From: Acephala macrosclerotiorum
Taxonomy: Eukaryota; Ascomycota; Leotiomycetes; Helotiales; Mollisiaceae
Length of the DNA stretch: 64,000 bases
Assembly (NCBI GenBank): GCA_014904845.1
Contig: MU119212.1
Span: 434,001 to 498,000, forward strand
Reading direction: 5' to 3'
Part shown: positions 31,962 to 44,175 of the stretch, in pieces
How positions within the stretch are numbered: the stretch's first letter is position 1
How the letters are laid out: every line of letters begins with the position of its first letter
Translations under genes and position numbers: made by a program
The notes under the pieces: generated by a model
Seen by the model: the letters and a program-made list of their open reading frames with translations, nothing else
What the model was told of the DNA's origin: nothing
The model's database searches: none

Positions 31962-33931
31962 TTTGGTCTGTATGTAGCGTCCTTGGTTATGGTGCGTCCC
32001 TTGAGGGAAATCTGAGGATGAAGACATTCCGACGGATGGCGCCCCAGGCTCTTATGCTTCGGTTCGAGAGCTGACTAGCCTGACCGGTCCCTTCGCACCC
32101 TGCAGACAGGTGGAGAAGGCACGAAGACTGGTACAAGGGGGGTGGAGTCAGGATCAGATAATGCAGGTGACGGATCTGATTAGCGGAATGTTTTTCGTAC
32201 GCACTCTCTCGTTGGACCACGCCCCCAGAGTCGTACGACCCTAGTAAACCCAAACGCTGTGAAAAGCGTGCTAGATTCGGCAATTTCTGCTGGCTCTAGA
32301 TGTTACTTGAGCCGATTATCGGATGAGTCGGGTTTGGGAGCTTGGTTAGGCTCTTGGGGGATGTTTCTTCGCGATGCGTGGTCGAAAATCTAGTGTATGC
32401 GCTGCTCAAGGAATGGCCCGAATCAACTTGGCACTGTACGGATCCTGGAGTGAGTATAAACACGGGTCTCTCTTCTCACTTCGCTGCGTACCCGAAGCTG
32501 CAGTACAGTAATTGAGTTCAAATCAGATCAGGATTCCGAGGTGCGGAATTCATTCTCATGAGGGCAGACAGACCAGAGGGGGCTGAGGAGGAATCAATAA
32601 GTGCAGATGCGCCTAACAAAATTCATCCCGCTCCATGCTACCCGCGCCTTCCCGAAAGCGGTATCGCGCGATATTCAGCCGGATCAGATAACTCTGAGAA
32701 GACAGGGGAGCGCAGGCTGGCGCGAAGAAAATCTGTGAAGTTTTGCATCCCACTACCAGCGAATCATCACCGCGGAAGACATCTGATAACCAAAGAAAGT
32801 CAAAGCAAACACCTCACACTACAACCTTACCCTCGCCGCCAAGTCGTGCAAGCATTGCCTGCCCCGTCAGCAATTGCTTGTTCTACCCAAAATCGAGCAT
32901 CCTCGGACAGAGGAGCGCCTACTAAATCTTAATCATACGTTTCCGCACCAATTTTGATGCGCTCCCCCCGCGCAGCCAAGCCTGACGAATTGCCGAAGCT
33001 GGCCAAAACCCGTGGTGAGTCTCCTCAAGAACGAGGGACATTTTTGATGCCATGTCTCTCCCATGCTTGAGAACCAAATTTGACTTGAAACATATACGTA
33101 GGGCATACGGAATAAATCGCATTTCGTTAAGACAAAGTGTAACCTGACCAGCCCACCCACTCTTACGTTTAGACAACAGACTTCCGAGCTTCTGGCGGTT
33201 GTCAAGCGGGACGAGAAATTCGATTGACTTTCTTTTTCGTCAGCCTACGATCCCAGCAATCAACGAGTATCCACCGTTGCTCTTGCGAAGTTTGCCGTGG
33301 TGGGAAGAGCTAGACTTCATCCCAACATTAGTCTACTTAAGCTCTCACCTCCACAGAGCTTTCCAGGTGGCCCACCATTTCTCTGTCTAAGTTTAGCGCC
33401 TTGGTCACGCACGCATATCCTACCTCGAGCCTGCATGCGATTGTCCGTTTCCTTACGAGTGATCACCTTCTCGTCCGGCCGTCAACCGCACAAGGGTCTA
33501 CACGAGTCAATCCACGTCAAATCAAATTACTTCTCAACAGCCGCCGAAACAGGCTCCGCATCTGATAACCAGTCTACCAGGATCTCTCTGACAATCAGAT
33601 CATCTAATCAGTTATCTGATCAGTACCCCCGCGACCCTTCTTCCCCTCCTCCATTCAAATAGCCTTTGGGCGTCACTGCATGTCATTGGACTCCACTGAG
33701 AATCCACTGCTACGAGTCCTGCCGTCTTTGATCCGGTCTCGGTGATTTTCCGGCCTAAGGACTTCTCGACTTTCTCAAAATCTGTCAGACAAGATACCAC
33801 GCAAAGAGATCGCCCAGACGAAGGAGGATCGCCAGAGTTTGGTCTTATTCTCTCAAAGCCCTCGGTTGAAGTTGGTAAATCCTCAGCTTCCCCCTCTCTC
33901 TCATCACTATTGTCAACGAAGCTCTATCAAG
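31962..33931. promoter_or_regulatory. Divergent FTR1-FET3 promoter with five ATCWGATAA sites
   Basis: ATCAGATAA occurs at 32153-32161, at 32683-32691 and on the minus strand at 33612-33620. ATCTGATAA occurs at 32781-32789 and 33560-33568. ATCWGATAA is the known binding consensus of the fungal GATA-type iron repressors (SreA/Sre1/Urbs1/Fep1), which shut down iron uptake when iron is plentiful. Two sites (33560 and 33612) sit 310-370 bp before the FET3 start, one (32153) sits about 190 bp before the FTR1 start, and two are central. No gene is present between the two. Confidence 0.75.
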
Positions 33932-36057
33932 ATGGCTATCTCTTTGTCCTTCTTCCCCATCATATCAACTCTGCTTCTCATACTCTCTAAGATCGCAGAA
34001 GCAGCGAATGGTACTGTCGTCTACGACTTCAACATTGGTTGGGTCACCTCGAACCCAGATGGTGCCTTCGAAAGAACTACGATTGGTATCAATGGAGAAT
34101 GGCCACTTCCTGTCATGAGAGCTACGGTTGGAGACCAGGTCATTGTCAATGTCAACAACCAACTTGGCAACCAGACAACTACCCTCCACTTCCACGGTTT
34201 GTTCATGAATGGCACCACTGAAATGGATGGCCCTGCGCAAGTTTCTCAGTGCGGTATTCCACCGGGATCATCGTTCACCTATAACTTCACAGTAAGTGAT
34301 GCTCTGCCAGACATGTTGATGCATCGCTAACTTTGCAGGTCAACCAACCCGGAACTTACTGGTATCATTCCCATGACAAGGGACAGTACCCTGACGGTCT
34401 TCGCGCGCCTTTCATCGTCACCGATCCTGAATTCCCTTATGCAGACCAAGTCGACGAAGAAGTCGTGCTCTCCCTCTCTGACTGGTATCATGATCAGATG
34501 CAAGTTTGGATTCCCAAGTTCATCAACAAGGCCAATCCTACTGGTGCTGAGCCTGTCCCACAAGCAGCTTTGATGAACGACACTCAGAACCTCACGGTTC
34601 AAGTTCAACCTGGCAAGACTTATCTCTTCAGAGTGGTCAATATCGGTGCTTTTGCTGGCCAATACCTGTGGTTCGAAGGTCATAATATGACCATCGTTGA
34701 GGTTGATGGTGTCTACACTGACCCTGCCGAGGCCGAGTTGATATACATTGCTGCTGCACAACGTTACAGCTTCATGGTCACCACCAAGAACGAGACGACT
34801 GTGAATTATGCTATTGTTAGCAGCATGGATACTGTAAGTTTCTAAGCGATTCGTTCTCCCTGAAGGACTCGACTAATCCCTTTCTAGTCGCTCTTTGACA
34901 CAATACCCGATGGTCTTAACTGGAACGCCACTGGGTGGCTTGTCTACGATGATACTAAGGATAAGCCAACACCAGCACTTGTTGACGAGTTCAATGACTT
35001 TGACGACTTCACCCTAACTCCATACGACAAGATGGCGCTTCTACCAGAGGCTGATCAAGTTATATCTTTGGACGTCATCATGAACAATCTCGGCAATGGA
35101 AAGCCATAGTAAGATCTTCCTTAAGGATATTCTGAATAGTATTAACATTTTTCAGCGCCTTCTTCGGCAACATCACCTACGTATCACAGAAGGTTCCAAC
35201 CCTTTACACCGTGATGTCTACTGGCGACAACGCTAGTAATCCTGCTGTTTATGGCGAATTCTCTCATCCGTTTGTGCTTGAGCACAATCAAATTGTTGAG
35301 ATTGTTGTCAATAACCTTGGTAAGCCATTACCATCGTTGATCGTCTGGCTTGAAACTAACTCCTACTAGACACGGGAAAGCATCCCTTCCATCTTCATGG
35401 TCACAACTTCCAAGCTATTGCTCGATCAGACGAGGATGCTGGTGTTTTCGATTCGACAAACGCCACACAGACAAGCTACCCTGCAACCCCGATGAGAAGA
35501 GACACATTTGTTCTCAAACCCTCCGGCTACATTGTCCTTCGCTTCCAAGCTGACAATCCTGGTGTTTGGATCTTCCATTGTCACATCGAATGGCACGTTG
35601 ACCAAGGTTTGATCGCTACCATGGTTGAAGCTCCTTTGGAACTCCAGAAGACCTTGACTATTCCTCAGAATCATATCGATGCTTGTACAGCTGGCGGTAT
35701 TCCGTATGCTGGCAATGCTGCAGGTAACACAGTTGATGTCTTGGACTTGTCTGGTGCCAATGAAGCACCAAAGCCTCTCCCAGCTGGTTTCACTCCTCGT
35801 GGTATCGTCGCTATGACTTTCAGTGCCCTTGCCGCCCTTCTTGGACTCGCTACTATTGTCTGGTATGTTCATGAGCTCATTCCGTCTCACTCAACATAAT
35901 CACTGACTCGATATCTAGGTATGGATTTGCCGATATGGGCGCGGCTACTATGGCTTCCGAAGAGAAGCGCATTGCAGCTATGAACCACGAGACCGCAGAT
36001 ACTACACCTGTAGGAGGATCTGTCAACTCCGAGTCTGATGAGGCTCACAGACGATGA
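33932..36057 (+). CDS. FET3: Multicopper ferroxidase
   Basis: Six exons (33932-34291, 34339-34833, 34888-35108, 35156-35319, 35370-35862, 35919-36057) give 623 aa. A signal peptide ([20 protein letters not shown]) precedes the mature [10 protein letters not shown]. All copper-ligand blocks are present: [27 protein letters not shown] and [11 protein letters not shown]. Many N-glycosylation sites (NGT, NQT, NFT, NLT) fit a secretory protein. A hydrophobic helix near residue 555 ([22 protein letters not shown]) anchors it in the plasma membrane with the catalytic domain outside, as in Fet3. It oxidises Fe(II) to Fe(III) for Ftr1. The type-I anchor distinguishes it from secreted laccases. The last intron splits the anchor helix. 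Confidence 0.96.
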
Positions 36058-36885
36058 GAGAAAGGATGGGGGCTTGGAGTAGATATTTTGGGTCTGGGGT
36101 TGTGCATACACTTGAGTGATACCAGAGACATAATCGTGTGTTTATAGCTTCGATTGTGCATTTTCATACACAAAAATGAGACGTACTTATGAATCATGAG
36201 TATAAGGAATGCAGATAGAGAATTCCTTTTGATCTTGAAGATGTTGCTTTCTAAAGCCATGGTCTGGTCGGTGATTCACTCCTCTACACAATATTTTGGA
36301 ATTCTTAATTACCATGGCCTACAATACTTTGTCCAAACATTCGAAAGAAAGCGACTCTTTCTCGAGGATACTTCGCAGATTGAGCCTCCTGAAATTCAAG
36401 CGATGATGATGCTTTTACACCCCTGTCTCGGGCTGATTGTCGCATTCGCCCAATGCGGAGAATGCTTGTATCCCATCCTAACAACGCCGTAAATGAATGT
36501 CCTGGACGCGGTCCACCCTCTGACCCTCCTTTAAATTCGGGATCCTATACCTGTATCTTGACTCAAAAGCACAAGTACCTCGACTATCCACGCATTACGC
36601 AAAACTACAGCGCAGCAGACCTCCAGGTCCACAAGATAGCTGGCCTGTGGGACATCCTCTTCGCCGGGCACGATTACTCAGGATTTGCTTGCTAGGTTTA
36701 GTTACATCAGATGGCACGAGTCTCTACTATTGTTGGTATCTCGATTGGCGCTCTGCCAAAGGTATCCAGGGTAGGCAGCGTCCCTGAGCTGCTGGATGCA
36801 AGATGGTAGGCCTTAGGAGTCCAGGACGTCCGCAGAGATGGTCCTTGGCAGACACGTATAGTGTGTTTTCTATGCCTCGTATGCT
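36058..36885. other. Intergenic, promoter of the PP2C gene
   Basis: 3' flank of FET3 and 5' flank of the phosphatase gene. Only short frames without family resemblance are present. No repeat or RNA gene was recognised. Confidence 0.5.
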
Positions 36886-38814
36886 ATGTATCTGCCTGAC
36901 ATTGCCTTCGCAGACTTCATTGCTACATTTTTCAGCAATTCCGAAACGCCCCGACTCCCCATCCATCTTCCAATTCTACAACAGACACGGACTTTCAGAA
37001 CGACATCAAAGACCACGAACTCGAGGTGTACTAGGCCATATAGACTGCATAGGCTTCCAGGAAGATCTCAGAATGCTCCGCCTTCTATACAGCATAAAAT
37101 CCCCCAAAGCCGCCATTTCCACGACTATTTCGTAACGAACCTCCCCTCCTCTTCCCTCCACCCCGACTCCCGCTCCTCCACGGGCCCTCACCACAAACTC
37201 CCTCGATCAGCCTCAACTCCCCACACCCCAGGCGCCGGTCCATCCCCCGCAGCAGCACCCCCTATGGTCGGCGCGTCCCGCGAGCTTACCGTCGTCCGAA
37301 TCCCTCTACGAAGCGCAAAACACCACTTCGGAGTCTCAGTTTCGCGGGGACAACGACCGTACAATGAAGATACATATCAAGCTGGGACATTGGAGATACC
37401 TGCTTTTGCAAAGAGGGCTCCTATAAGTTTGACACGGTCCGGGAATAAACCAAATATTGGAGGGGCGACGTCTGCGGATAGTGCGAGTGGTGATCCGCAG
37501 GTATTCTATTTTGGGGTCTTTGATGGACATGGTGGGAATGAGTGTAGTGATTGGTTGAGAGAGGAGCTTCATGGCTATTTAGAGAAATCGGCGGAGGAAT
37601 TTCAGCTGGAGTCTAGCTTGAAGAAGGATAAGAAGACGGGGAGAGATGTGGGAGGACCCAGTGATGAGAAAGACGGCAGCAGTGAGCTGTCGAAACAAGG
37701 CAGAGAGAGTCTCGAGAATGTCAAGACTAAAGAGGTAGAGGATGTCCGATCAGAGATGAGTGTCCCCTACAAGGATAAAGACGGAAAAGTACAACCACCA
37801 CCAGCCAGCCCCGTCCTCGAATCCGAATCACCAGTTGAAGCACAATCCAACAAACCCAAAGCAATCGAGCTCGAAAGATCCCTAGTCACACAATGGAAAG
37901 AAACAGTAGGAGGCTACTTTCGCCGCTTCAAACCCGACTACTTCACTCTTCCCAGCACCTCCGTCTCCGACCCCTCAACCCCACCCTCCCAGGCCCCCAT
38001 CTCAATCGAAACAGTTCTAATGTACGCCTTCCTCCGCGCCGACCTCGACTTCGTGACAGCCCAAGCCCGCAAACCAGACTCAGAAGATATCCACAGTGAC
38101 AAACCCCTCAACGCAGACGACATCCTCGGCGAACCCGCTCATCTCAAACACCAACATCGAATCGGTGGACCAAAACGCTTTCTAGGTGGCTCAACGGCAA
38201 GTATTGCGTTGATATCTACGCCTACCCCGACGCCGTTTTGGCATCCTGCTAGTCCGTCGACGTTGGTTGTTGCTCATGTGGGGGATACGAGGATTTTGCT
38301 TTGTGAGACGGCAACGGGGTTGGCGAAGCCGGTTACCACGAATCATCATCCTAGTTCGCCTATTGAGTCGACGAGACTTCGTCGTTATGCTGCAACTTTC
38401 GTTACGGATTCGTTTGGGGAGGAGAGGATGTCTGGGTTAGCTAATACGAGAGCATTTGGTGATATGAGATCTAAGCGAATCGGTGTCTCGGCTGAGCCTG
38501 AGATTCGAAGAATTGAGCTTGCTCCTGCGGAGTATAGTTTCCTGGTCATGGTCTCGGATGGCGTGAGTGGGACTCTTACAGATCAGGAAATCGTCGATGT
38601 GGTGAAAGAGGCGAAGACTCCTGAGCAAGGAGCTAAAGATGTAGTCAGCTTCGCTACAGAAGTCACTCGAGATGGAGATAATGCTACTTGCCTTGTCGTG
38701 AGACTTGGTGGATGGGAGAGGAGGATTGAGGGTGGGATGGGGAGTATGGGGACGAAGGAGGTCAGGGATTTTAGGAAAGGTGATGCTTTGGATCCGAGGA
38801 GGGGGCGGACGTAG
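36886..38814 (+). CDS. PP2C-type protein phosphatase, probably mitochondrial
   Basis: An uninterrupted frame of 642 aa. The first 120 residues are basic, Ser/Pro-rich and low in acidic residues, like a mitochondrial presequence. An alternative start at MVGASRELTV (37264) is possible but would drop the FHDYF block conserved in fungal Ptc5/Ptc6-like proteins (from memory). Catalytic motifs in order are SRGQRPYNED, FGVFDGHGG (metal-binding Asp and Gly), FLGGSTASIAL, VAHVGDTRILL, LANTRAFGD, VMVSDGVSGTLTD and DGDNATCLVV. These are the PP2C metal ligands and core strands. A long insertion between residues about 250 and 360 is charged and of low complexity. The enzyme removes phosphate from Ser/Thr. 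Ptc5/6 orthologues act on the pyruvate dehydrogenase complex or in mitophagy, but identity to one of them is inferred. Confidence 0.85.
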   Translation: MYLPDIAFADFIATFFSNSETPRLPIHLPILQQTRTFRTTSKTTNSRCTRPYRLHRLPGRSQNAPPSIQHKIPQSRHFHDYFVTNLPSSSLHPDSRSSTGPHHKLPRSASTPHTPGAGPSPAAAPPMVGASRELTVVRIPLRSAKHHFGVSVSRGQRPYNEDTYQAGTLEIPAFAKRAPISLTRSGNKPNIGGATSADSASGDPQVFYFGVFDGHGGNECSDWLREELHGYLEKSAEEFQLESSLKKDKKTGRDVGGPSDEKDGSSELSKQGRESLENVKTKEVEDVRSEMSVPYKDKDGKVQPPPASPVLESESPVEAQSNKPKAIELERSLVTQWKETVGGYFRRFKPDYFTLPSTSVSDPSTPPSQAPISIETVLMYAFLRADLDFVTAQARKPDSEDIHSDKPLNADDILGEPAHLKHQHRIGGPKRFLGGSTASIALISTPTPTPFWHPASPSTLVVAHVGDTRILLCETATGLAKPVTTNHHPSSPIESTRLRRYAATFVTDSFGEERMSGLANTRAFGDMRSKRIGVSAEPEIRRIELAPAEYSFLVMVSDGVSGTLTDQEIVDVVKEAKTPEQGAKDVVSFATEVTRDGDNATCLVVRLGGWERRIEGGMGSMGTKEVRDFRKGDALDPRRGRT

Positions 38815-39099
38815 ATTTGTGCACAGGGAGGTAGGAAGGGTGGACGGATTGTATATATTATGATAGATAATGATGTTGTACATTTGGCATTGGTATGGCA
38901 TTGCATTGCGAGCTTTTGAGACAAAGGAATACGAATGAAGCATTCATACCCCCCTATTCTGCTCGCTACCAAATCTGTGATTGAGCATCACGTGTTGAGT
39001 TGACGTCACGCCATGTACAACATTCAATCTTCTTCTTCAATCAAATCTGCTTCTATAAAGGTATTTCTCTTCTTCATAGTCTTTAAAATATTGATAGCG

Positions 39100-40449
39100 A
39101 TGGCGCCCAAAATAGACCCAGCAATCCTAAAAGCCCTATCCCTCCCCCCCGAAACAACTACCCTCACCACCCACGGCGGTTCAGGCTTTGCCTCAACGTT
39201 CAAACTCTCATCCAAAGATCCCAATGGAAACGAGAAACTCTATTTTGTGAAAACGGGAACGGAGAAAGATTCAGAGGTTATGTTTGCTGGTACCTCGTCC
39301 CCTCCTTCCCTTCCCACCTCATTTCACCCTCACAACCTGCAAACAAGCCTAAGAGCAAGAGAATCACGAGTAGCTAACGGGAAATGATAGGAGAGCATAT
39401 GAGTCTTAACGCAATCCATTCCGTTGTCCCATCCCTTTGTCCTGCTTCTCACGCCCACGGCCTTCTCTCCTCAGGTAGAGGATCTTTTCTTGCGACAGAT
39501 TTCCTAAACTTGTCTCCTTTATCATCTTCTTCGGGGACTGGTTCTGGGAAGTCTTTAGCGGAGAAGTTGGCGAAGTTACATTCTACGCCCGCTCCTGTGC
39601 CGGAGGGATATGAGGAGCCACAGTTCGGATTCCCAGTCCCAACTTGCTGCGGTGACACGCAACAAGACAATAGCTACCGCTCTTCATGGGCGGAGTTCTA
39701 CGCCGACTGTAAGCAAACAGGCTATTTCCTTCTTCTTTCTATTTGACAAACTCGTGTTGGAATTTGAAGAGCTTTGAACGTGGCAGTCGACTTCTACTAG
39801 TAGGGACTTGAAGCTGACTTGTAGAAGGTCGATTGAGACATATTTTGAAATGTGCTGAGAGGAATAACGGGGAAGATTTCGAGTTGTCGAGCTTGGTTGA
39901 GAAGACTGCTTCGAGTGTTGTGCCGAGATTGTTGAGAGATGGACATTTGAAGAGTCCGGATGGGGGATCGATTAGACCTGTTGTTGTGCATGGAGATCTC
40001 TGGTCCGGGAATCACGGCCGCGGAACCATCGACGCCGGTGGAATCGAAGAAGTAGTTTTCGACCCCTCGTCCGCATGGGCACATTCTGAATTTGATTTTG
40101 GGATTATGAGGATGTTTGGTGGTTTTGGGGTGGGTTTTGAGAAGGAGTATCATAAGTATAAGCCGAAAGATGAACCGGCCGGGGAGTGGGAGGATAGGGT
40201 ATGCCTTTATGAGCTGTAAGTTTTGAGAAGGGATGATGAGAGTGGGGAGGGAAAGAGGCTAACAGGAATAGGTACCATCACTTGAATCATTACTCGATAT
40301 TTGGAGGGAGTTATAAAGGTGGTGCTGTGAGGATTATGAGGAGGTATGTTGCTATCTTACCTTTCGTGGAATATTTTTATGTTAAAATATTTGGAAAGAG
40401 GTACTGACAATGATCCAGTCTGATCAAGAAGTACGGAGAAGACAGTTGA
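39100..40449 (+). CDS. Fructosamine/ketosamine-3-kinase-like protein
   Basis: Five exons (39100-39289, 39391-39708, 39828-40215, 40272-40343, 40419-40449) give 332 aa. An in-frame ATG at 39013 would add a hydrophobic leader, and 39100 has the better context (GCGATGGCG). The fold is of the FN3K/aminoglycoside-phosphotransferase superfamily: SGFASTFKL resembling a P-loop, the Lys strand FVKTG, the Brenner motif VVHGDLWSGNHG with catalytic Asp, and the metal-binding VVFDPSSAWAHSEFDFGIM. FN3K repairs glycated proteins by phosphorylating ketosamines so that they decompose. It is probably cytosolic. The acceptor at 39827 was chosen because the AG three bases upstream would create a stop, so that one exon join is less certain. 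Confidence 0.85.
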
Positions 40450-40971
40450 GAATGGAAGGCGTGGCCTGAAAAGCCGCACCTCCGGGGAGAGGACAAACGC
40501 TGGGTACCAAAGCAGAAGTTGATGGAATAGGCTAGCAATTTTGCCAATGTCCCAGCAAATAAGACAAATTCGAGGCAGATAAGAGCTTCCTTGATACGTG
40601 GGACTTTGAAAATTTGAAGCAGCACTAAAGACACTTGTCTTTCTGTGCTTCCTAGACGTGATTCCTAGCCGATCTCTATTTTTTCTTTTTTTTCTCAACA
40701 AATGTCACATCACACAAAACCCCGGATCTTCTCGGACAATGAACTTAAATCTATAGCATCACTTCAGTGGTGGAAAAGAGCTTGGGAGCTGTCTTGACGA
40801 TGCACTCATTATCAATCAACTATGCTGCTCCTAATCTGTATGTAATCTTACTCGGAAACTGAGAGTAAGAGAGTCGTGCTCATCACCATACCGACTCCGG
40901 ATATCAAATGAATATCCCAACCCTTGTACTTACACCAATACAATATACAATAAGCCAATGCTCAAAATCAA
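40450..40971. other. Convergent 3' intergenic region, no gene
   Basis: Between the ends of the kinase-like gene (plus) and MIF2 (minus). Presumed 3' UTRs, with T-rich runs near 40680. No coding signal was seen. Confidence 0.55.
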
Positions 40972-43204
40972 TTACTGGCTGTCTGGTGCTGCTGCTGCTT
41001 CCGAAAGTTCACAACCTTGAGAGAAGAATATCCTAGCCGGCTTTTCATAATCGTTCTCGATACTGTAGAAATTGCCTGCTTGGATTAGTTTTTGATATAG
41101 ATGAAAACATCAGACATTTACCTCTAGGAACCTGGAACATTCCTCCTTTGCCAATCCTGAACTCGTTATCATTGATAGTCACCTTGACTCTGCCATAGAA
41201 CACAAAGAATGCCATCTGCATCCTCCTTGAGTTCTTCGGCTTCTTTTGAGAACCTGGGGGAAGATCTACCATTCCAGCTCCAAAGAAGGGATAGCTGAGT
41301 GTCTTGGCAAATTTGAATGATGCACCAGCAATATCTCGGGTAATAATTGCTGCCGATGATAACGCAACTTCCTCCTCGATCTCATCGACTTCCACTCCGG
41401 TCGGATCTTCTGGATCCCAGGTACGAATTGCTCCAAATATTCTACCAGGTTCCATTTCCCAGGGCTCAATCTCGTCATCTTCCTCGGATTCTGGTTCTGC
41501 AGTAGCTCTTGACTTCGGTGCTTTTGACTTCGCTCTGCTACGCTTGGTCTTTGGGTGGTGGACCTCCTCAGTACGAACAACCTCCTTGATGCGTGGTAAT
41601 AAATATTTTGCGGATCCATCCTGCATTTCGTCTTCCGCATACTCGATTCTCTCGTTTCTCCAGTATGCAACTGGTTTGATTGAATTTCGTCCAGAACGAG
41701 TCTGCTTGAAGCCAGTTCCTTCCAAAGGTGTTTCTCGTCGAAGGATGAAGAGACCTTTGTTGGTCCTTGGGAGAGGAGGACCTCGTTGGACTGCTGGTGA
41801 GTCTGCCTCGGCGATGGTGGCCAGCTTGGGTTTGCGTCCAGTAGGCTTGGCCTTTGATGGAGCTTCCTTTGCTGCTGCTTTCTTCGGCTTTCCGGCGTCT
41901 TTCGGTGCAACAGATCCGTCAAGAGAGCGTCGACTCCTCTTCGCAGGACGTTCCTCGACCTCTTCGGCTTCAGGCATCGGTGCTTCCAGTGGCTCTTCTT
42001 CCTGAACTACCTTCTTCGATTTGCCTCCTTTCTTCTTGGCAGGTTGCTCCTCAGCCTCTTCAGCCACTTGTTCCTCTTGTTGAGCTGCCTTCTTGGGCCT
42101 GCCGCTTTTGGCCTTTGGAGCTTTGGCAGCTTCCGATGTAGCACCGTCAATCGATGATCTGGTGCGCTTCTTGGGTCGTACCTCCTCAACGATTTCCTCT
42201 TCTGGATATAGCACTTCTTCCTCTTCCTGTTCAACCTCAACAGGAGCGACCTTCTTCGGTCGACCTCTCTTCACAACCTTTTCCGTAACCTCTTCCACTG
42301 CCTTTTCTTTGCCTTTTCCCTTCTTCGAAGGTTTAGATTCTGGTTCAGGCTCCTCTTCCGGCACTGGTTCATCGTCCTCGTCCAAGTCTGGAGGTGGTGC
42401 CATAATCTCGCTATCTTCATTTACGAGCTGCAGAGAATCGTCACCATTCATGAACCCACCGTCGTCCATAGTACTGTCGTCGCCGTTGACTCCTTCATTA
42501 TTGCGACCTGTGAATGCCGGTCCCAAAGACTTTACGCCGTTGCCATTAACCAGATTTGCAGAGCTAAGCTTAGGCTGGGCTGAACCTGCACGCTTTTGTG
42601 ATACCTGGACTACAGTATTCTCCTCAATGCTCTCGAAGCTCGCGTTGGAGAAGTCTAACTTCCGTCGCACAGAAGTTGATACAGAAGATGCCCTTGGTGC
42701 GGGTCTTGAGGGCGAGTTTGGACCGAGAGAAGGGTTTCTGCGGGCTGGTGATTGTAAGAATGTCTTGATCGGTGACTTCGATCGAGGTGGAGGTAATCGC
42801 ATACTTGCTTGCTTCCGTTCGTTGAGGACTGCGTTGGGTTCTGGAATGGTGCCTATTCAGGGTCAACCTCAAAAGTCTGACGCGCCTGCCATGGATGAAC
42901 CTACTATCATCTACGTCCATATCCTCCTCGCTCGTGAGTGTCCCATTTACATTCTTGTTCGCACCGTTTACTCCCTGGACAGACTTTGCTTTCGGCTTCT
43001 CTGGGGAAGAAAATAGGTGGTCCATTGGTTCCAGGCCATTCTCGTCTCGAATTCCAGTATCTGGCAGGGTAAGGCCGGTTTTCCTGTTTCAATGTTAGAA
43101 GGAGGTATAAGGAATTGATCGCGCACTTGCCTTCCTTTGACTCCAACGTCAAACAGGTATTGATTCTCGCGCGGTTTTCTCTTTATTGCTGCTTCGGGTG
43201 CCAT
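40972..43204 (-). CDS. MIF2: Inner kinetochore protein Mif2/CENP-C
   Basis: Four exons (43204-43131, 43083-42905, 42852-41122, 41075-40972) give 695 aa. The N-terminal Mif2 block reads LFDVGVKGRKTGLTLPDTG after splicing a GC-AG intron (43084-43130, GCAAGT donor). The middle is disordered, with acidic patches and AT-hook-like GRPKK repeats (for example KRGRPKKVAP and KSGRPKKAAQ). The CENP-C motif RSGRNSIKPVAYWRNERIEY, which contacts the CENP-A nucleosome, lies near residues 467-490. The C-terminal cupin dimerisation domain is SYPFFGAGMVDLPPGSQK through FQVPRGNFYSIENDYEK. It bridges centromeric nucleosomes to the outer kinetochore in the nucleus. The gene is complete and all domains are in the expected order. 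Confidence 0.95.
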
Positions 43205-44175
43205 GGTGAATGTGGACGCGCCGAACGCGTTGATGGGATGAAAACAGGAGGTGTATATTTGCAGATTGATGTGCGCGTTACGGTGACGCGACAGCGACTT
43301 GAATTTCACAGCCTTGATTCAGCACTACAAGTTGAGATGGTTGATGTTGACGATCGAGGGGTTATTGGTGCCAAAATTCGTGAACGCAATTCCCTTGTAA
43401 ACACGCGCTCGGCGTGACGGTGCTATATTGATCCGGCGCTCAAGGGCGCACCACAGCCGTCCGTTCCTTCTCTAGCGCGAATTCTAGAAGCCAACCCCCC
43501 GAAATTGCTGCTCGCTTCGCTCCAACACTTCTTCACATCAACATGAGATGATGAGACATCAAAACAGACCAAACGATCCAAAAGCCACGCGAGAATCTGT
43601 AGCAGCTTAACTCGAGACCTTTTAGGCCTTTTCCATACCAAGCCACTCTCCTTGACCCGACCTCTTTACAAGCTCTGCATCTCAATTTCAATAAAAAGCA
43701 CAACGAAAGAGAGAGATCTTTGATACTCCTTTAGACTCGGCACTATGAACTCATGTGTTACTGTTTTCGTCGATGGAATGGCTGTACCAACCCAGTGGGC
43801 TGATGCTTCCTCTTGAGAACCAGATTCGTGCCCTTCTCTTTCAAGTCAAGCATCCTCGCTATGTTATAAATATTGTGATCATTCTTTCCTGTGTTCTCTT
43901 CATATCTAGACCGCGCCCCAGCTCATGCAGGAGAGATGCAGTGTGTCTCATTTCTCCTTATCTTAGTTGAATATTTAAGGTTGTGGTGCGAGAGGCTTTG
44001 TTCACATTAGATTCCAGATGCCAAGAAATCATTTTCTTCGGTCATGACTTAAGTATTTCAAACACACTGGTGACAATCTTGCGTTGATGACTACTCAGTC
44101 GGATTAAGGGAGGAACTTCCTCTTCCCGAAAATCTCTTTTGTCATTCCTGGCCAAAGATCTATTGTTCAAATGCG
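43205..44175. other. Intergenic, MIF2 promoter side
   Basis: 5' flank of MIF2 on the left and of the ferric-reductase pseudogene on the right. GC-rich near 43200-43450, AT-rich after. Only short frames without family resemblance. Confidence 0.5.

Noticed and set aside
41304..42005. 233-codon plus-strand frame inside MIF2
   Set aside because: Serine-rich antisense shadow of the acidic/lysine-rich Mif2 coding region. The minus-strand gene has all expected domains.
42093..43016. 307-codon plus-strand frame opposite MIF2
   Set aside because: It crosses MIF2 exons and an intron in antisense and is Ser/Thr/Gly low-complexity, as expected of a mirror of Glu/Lys/Pro codons.
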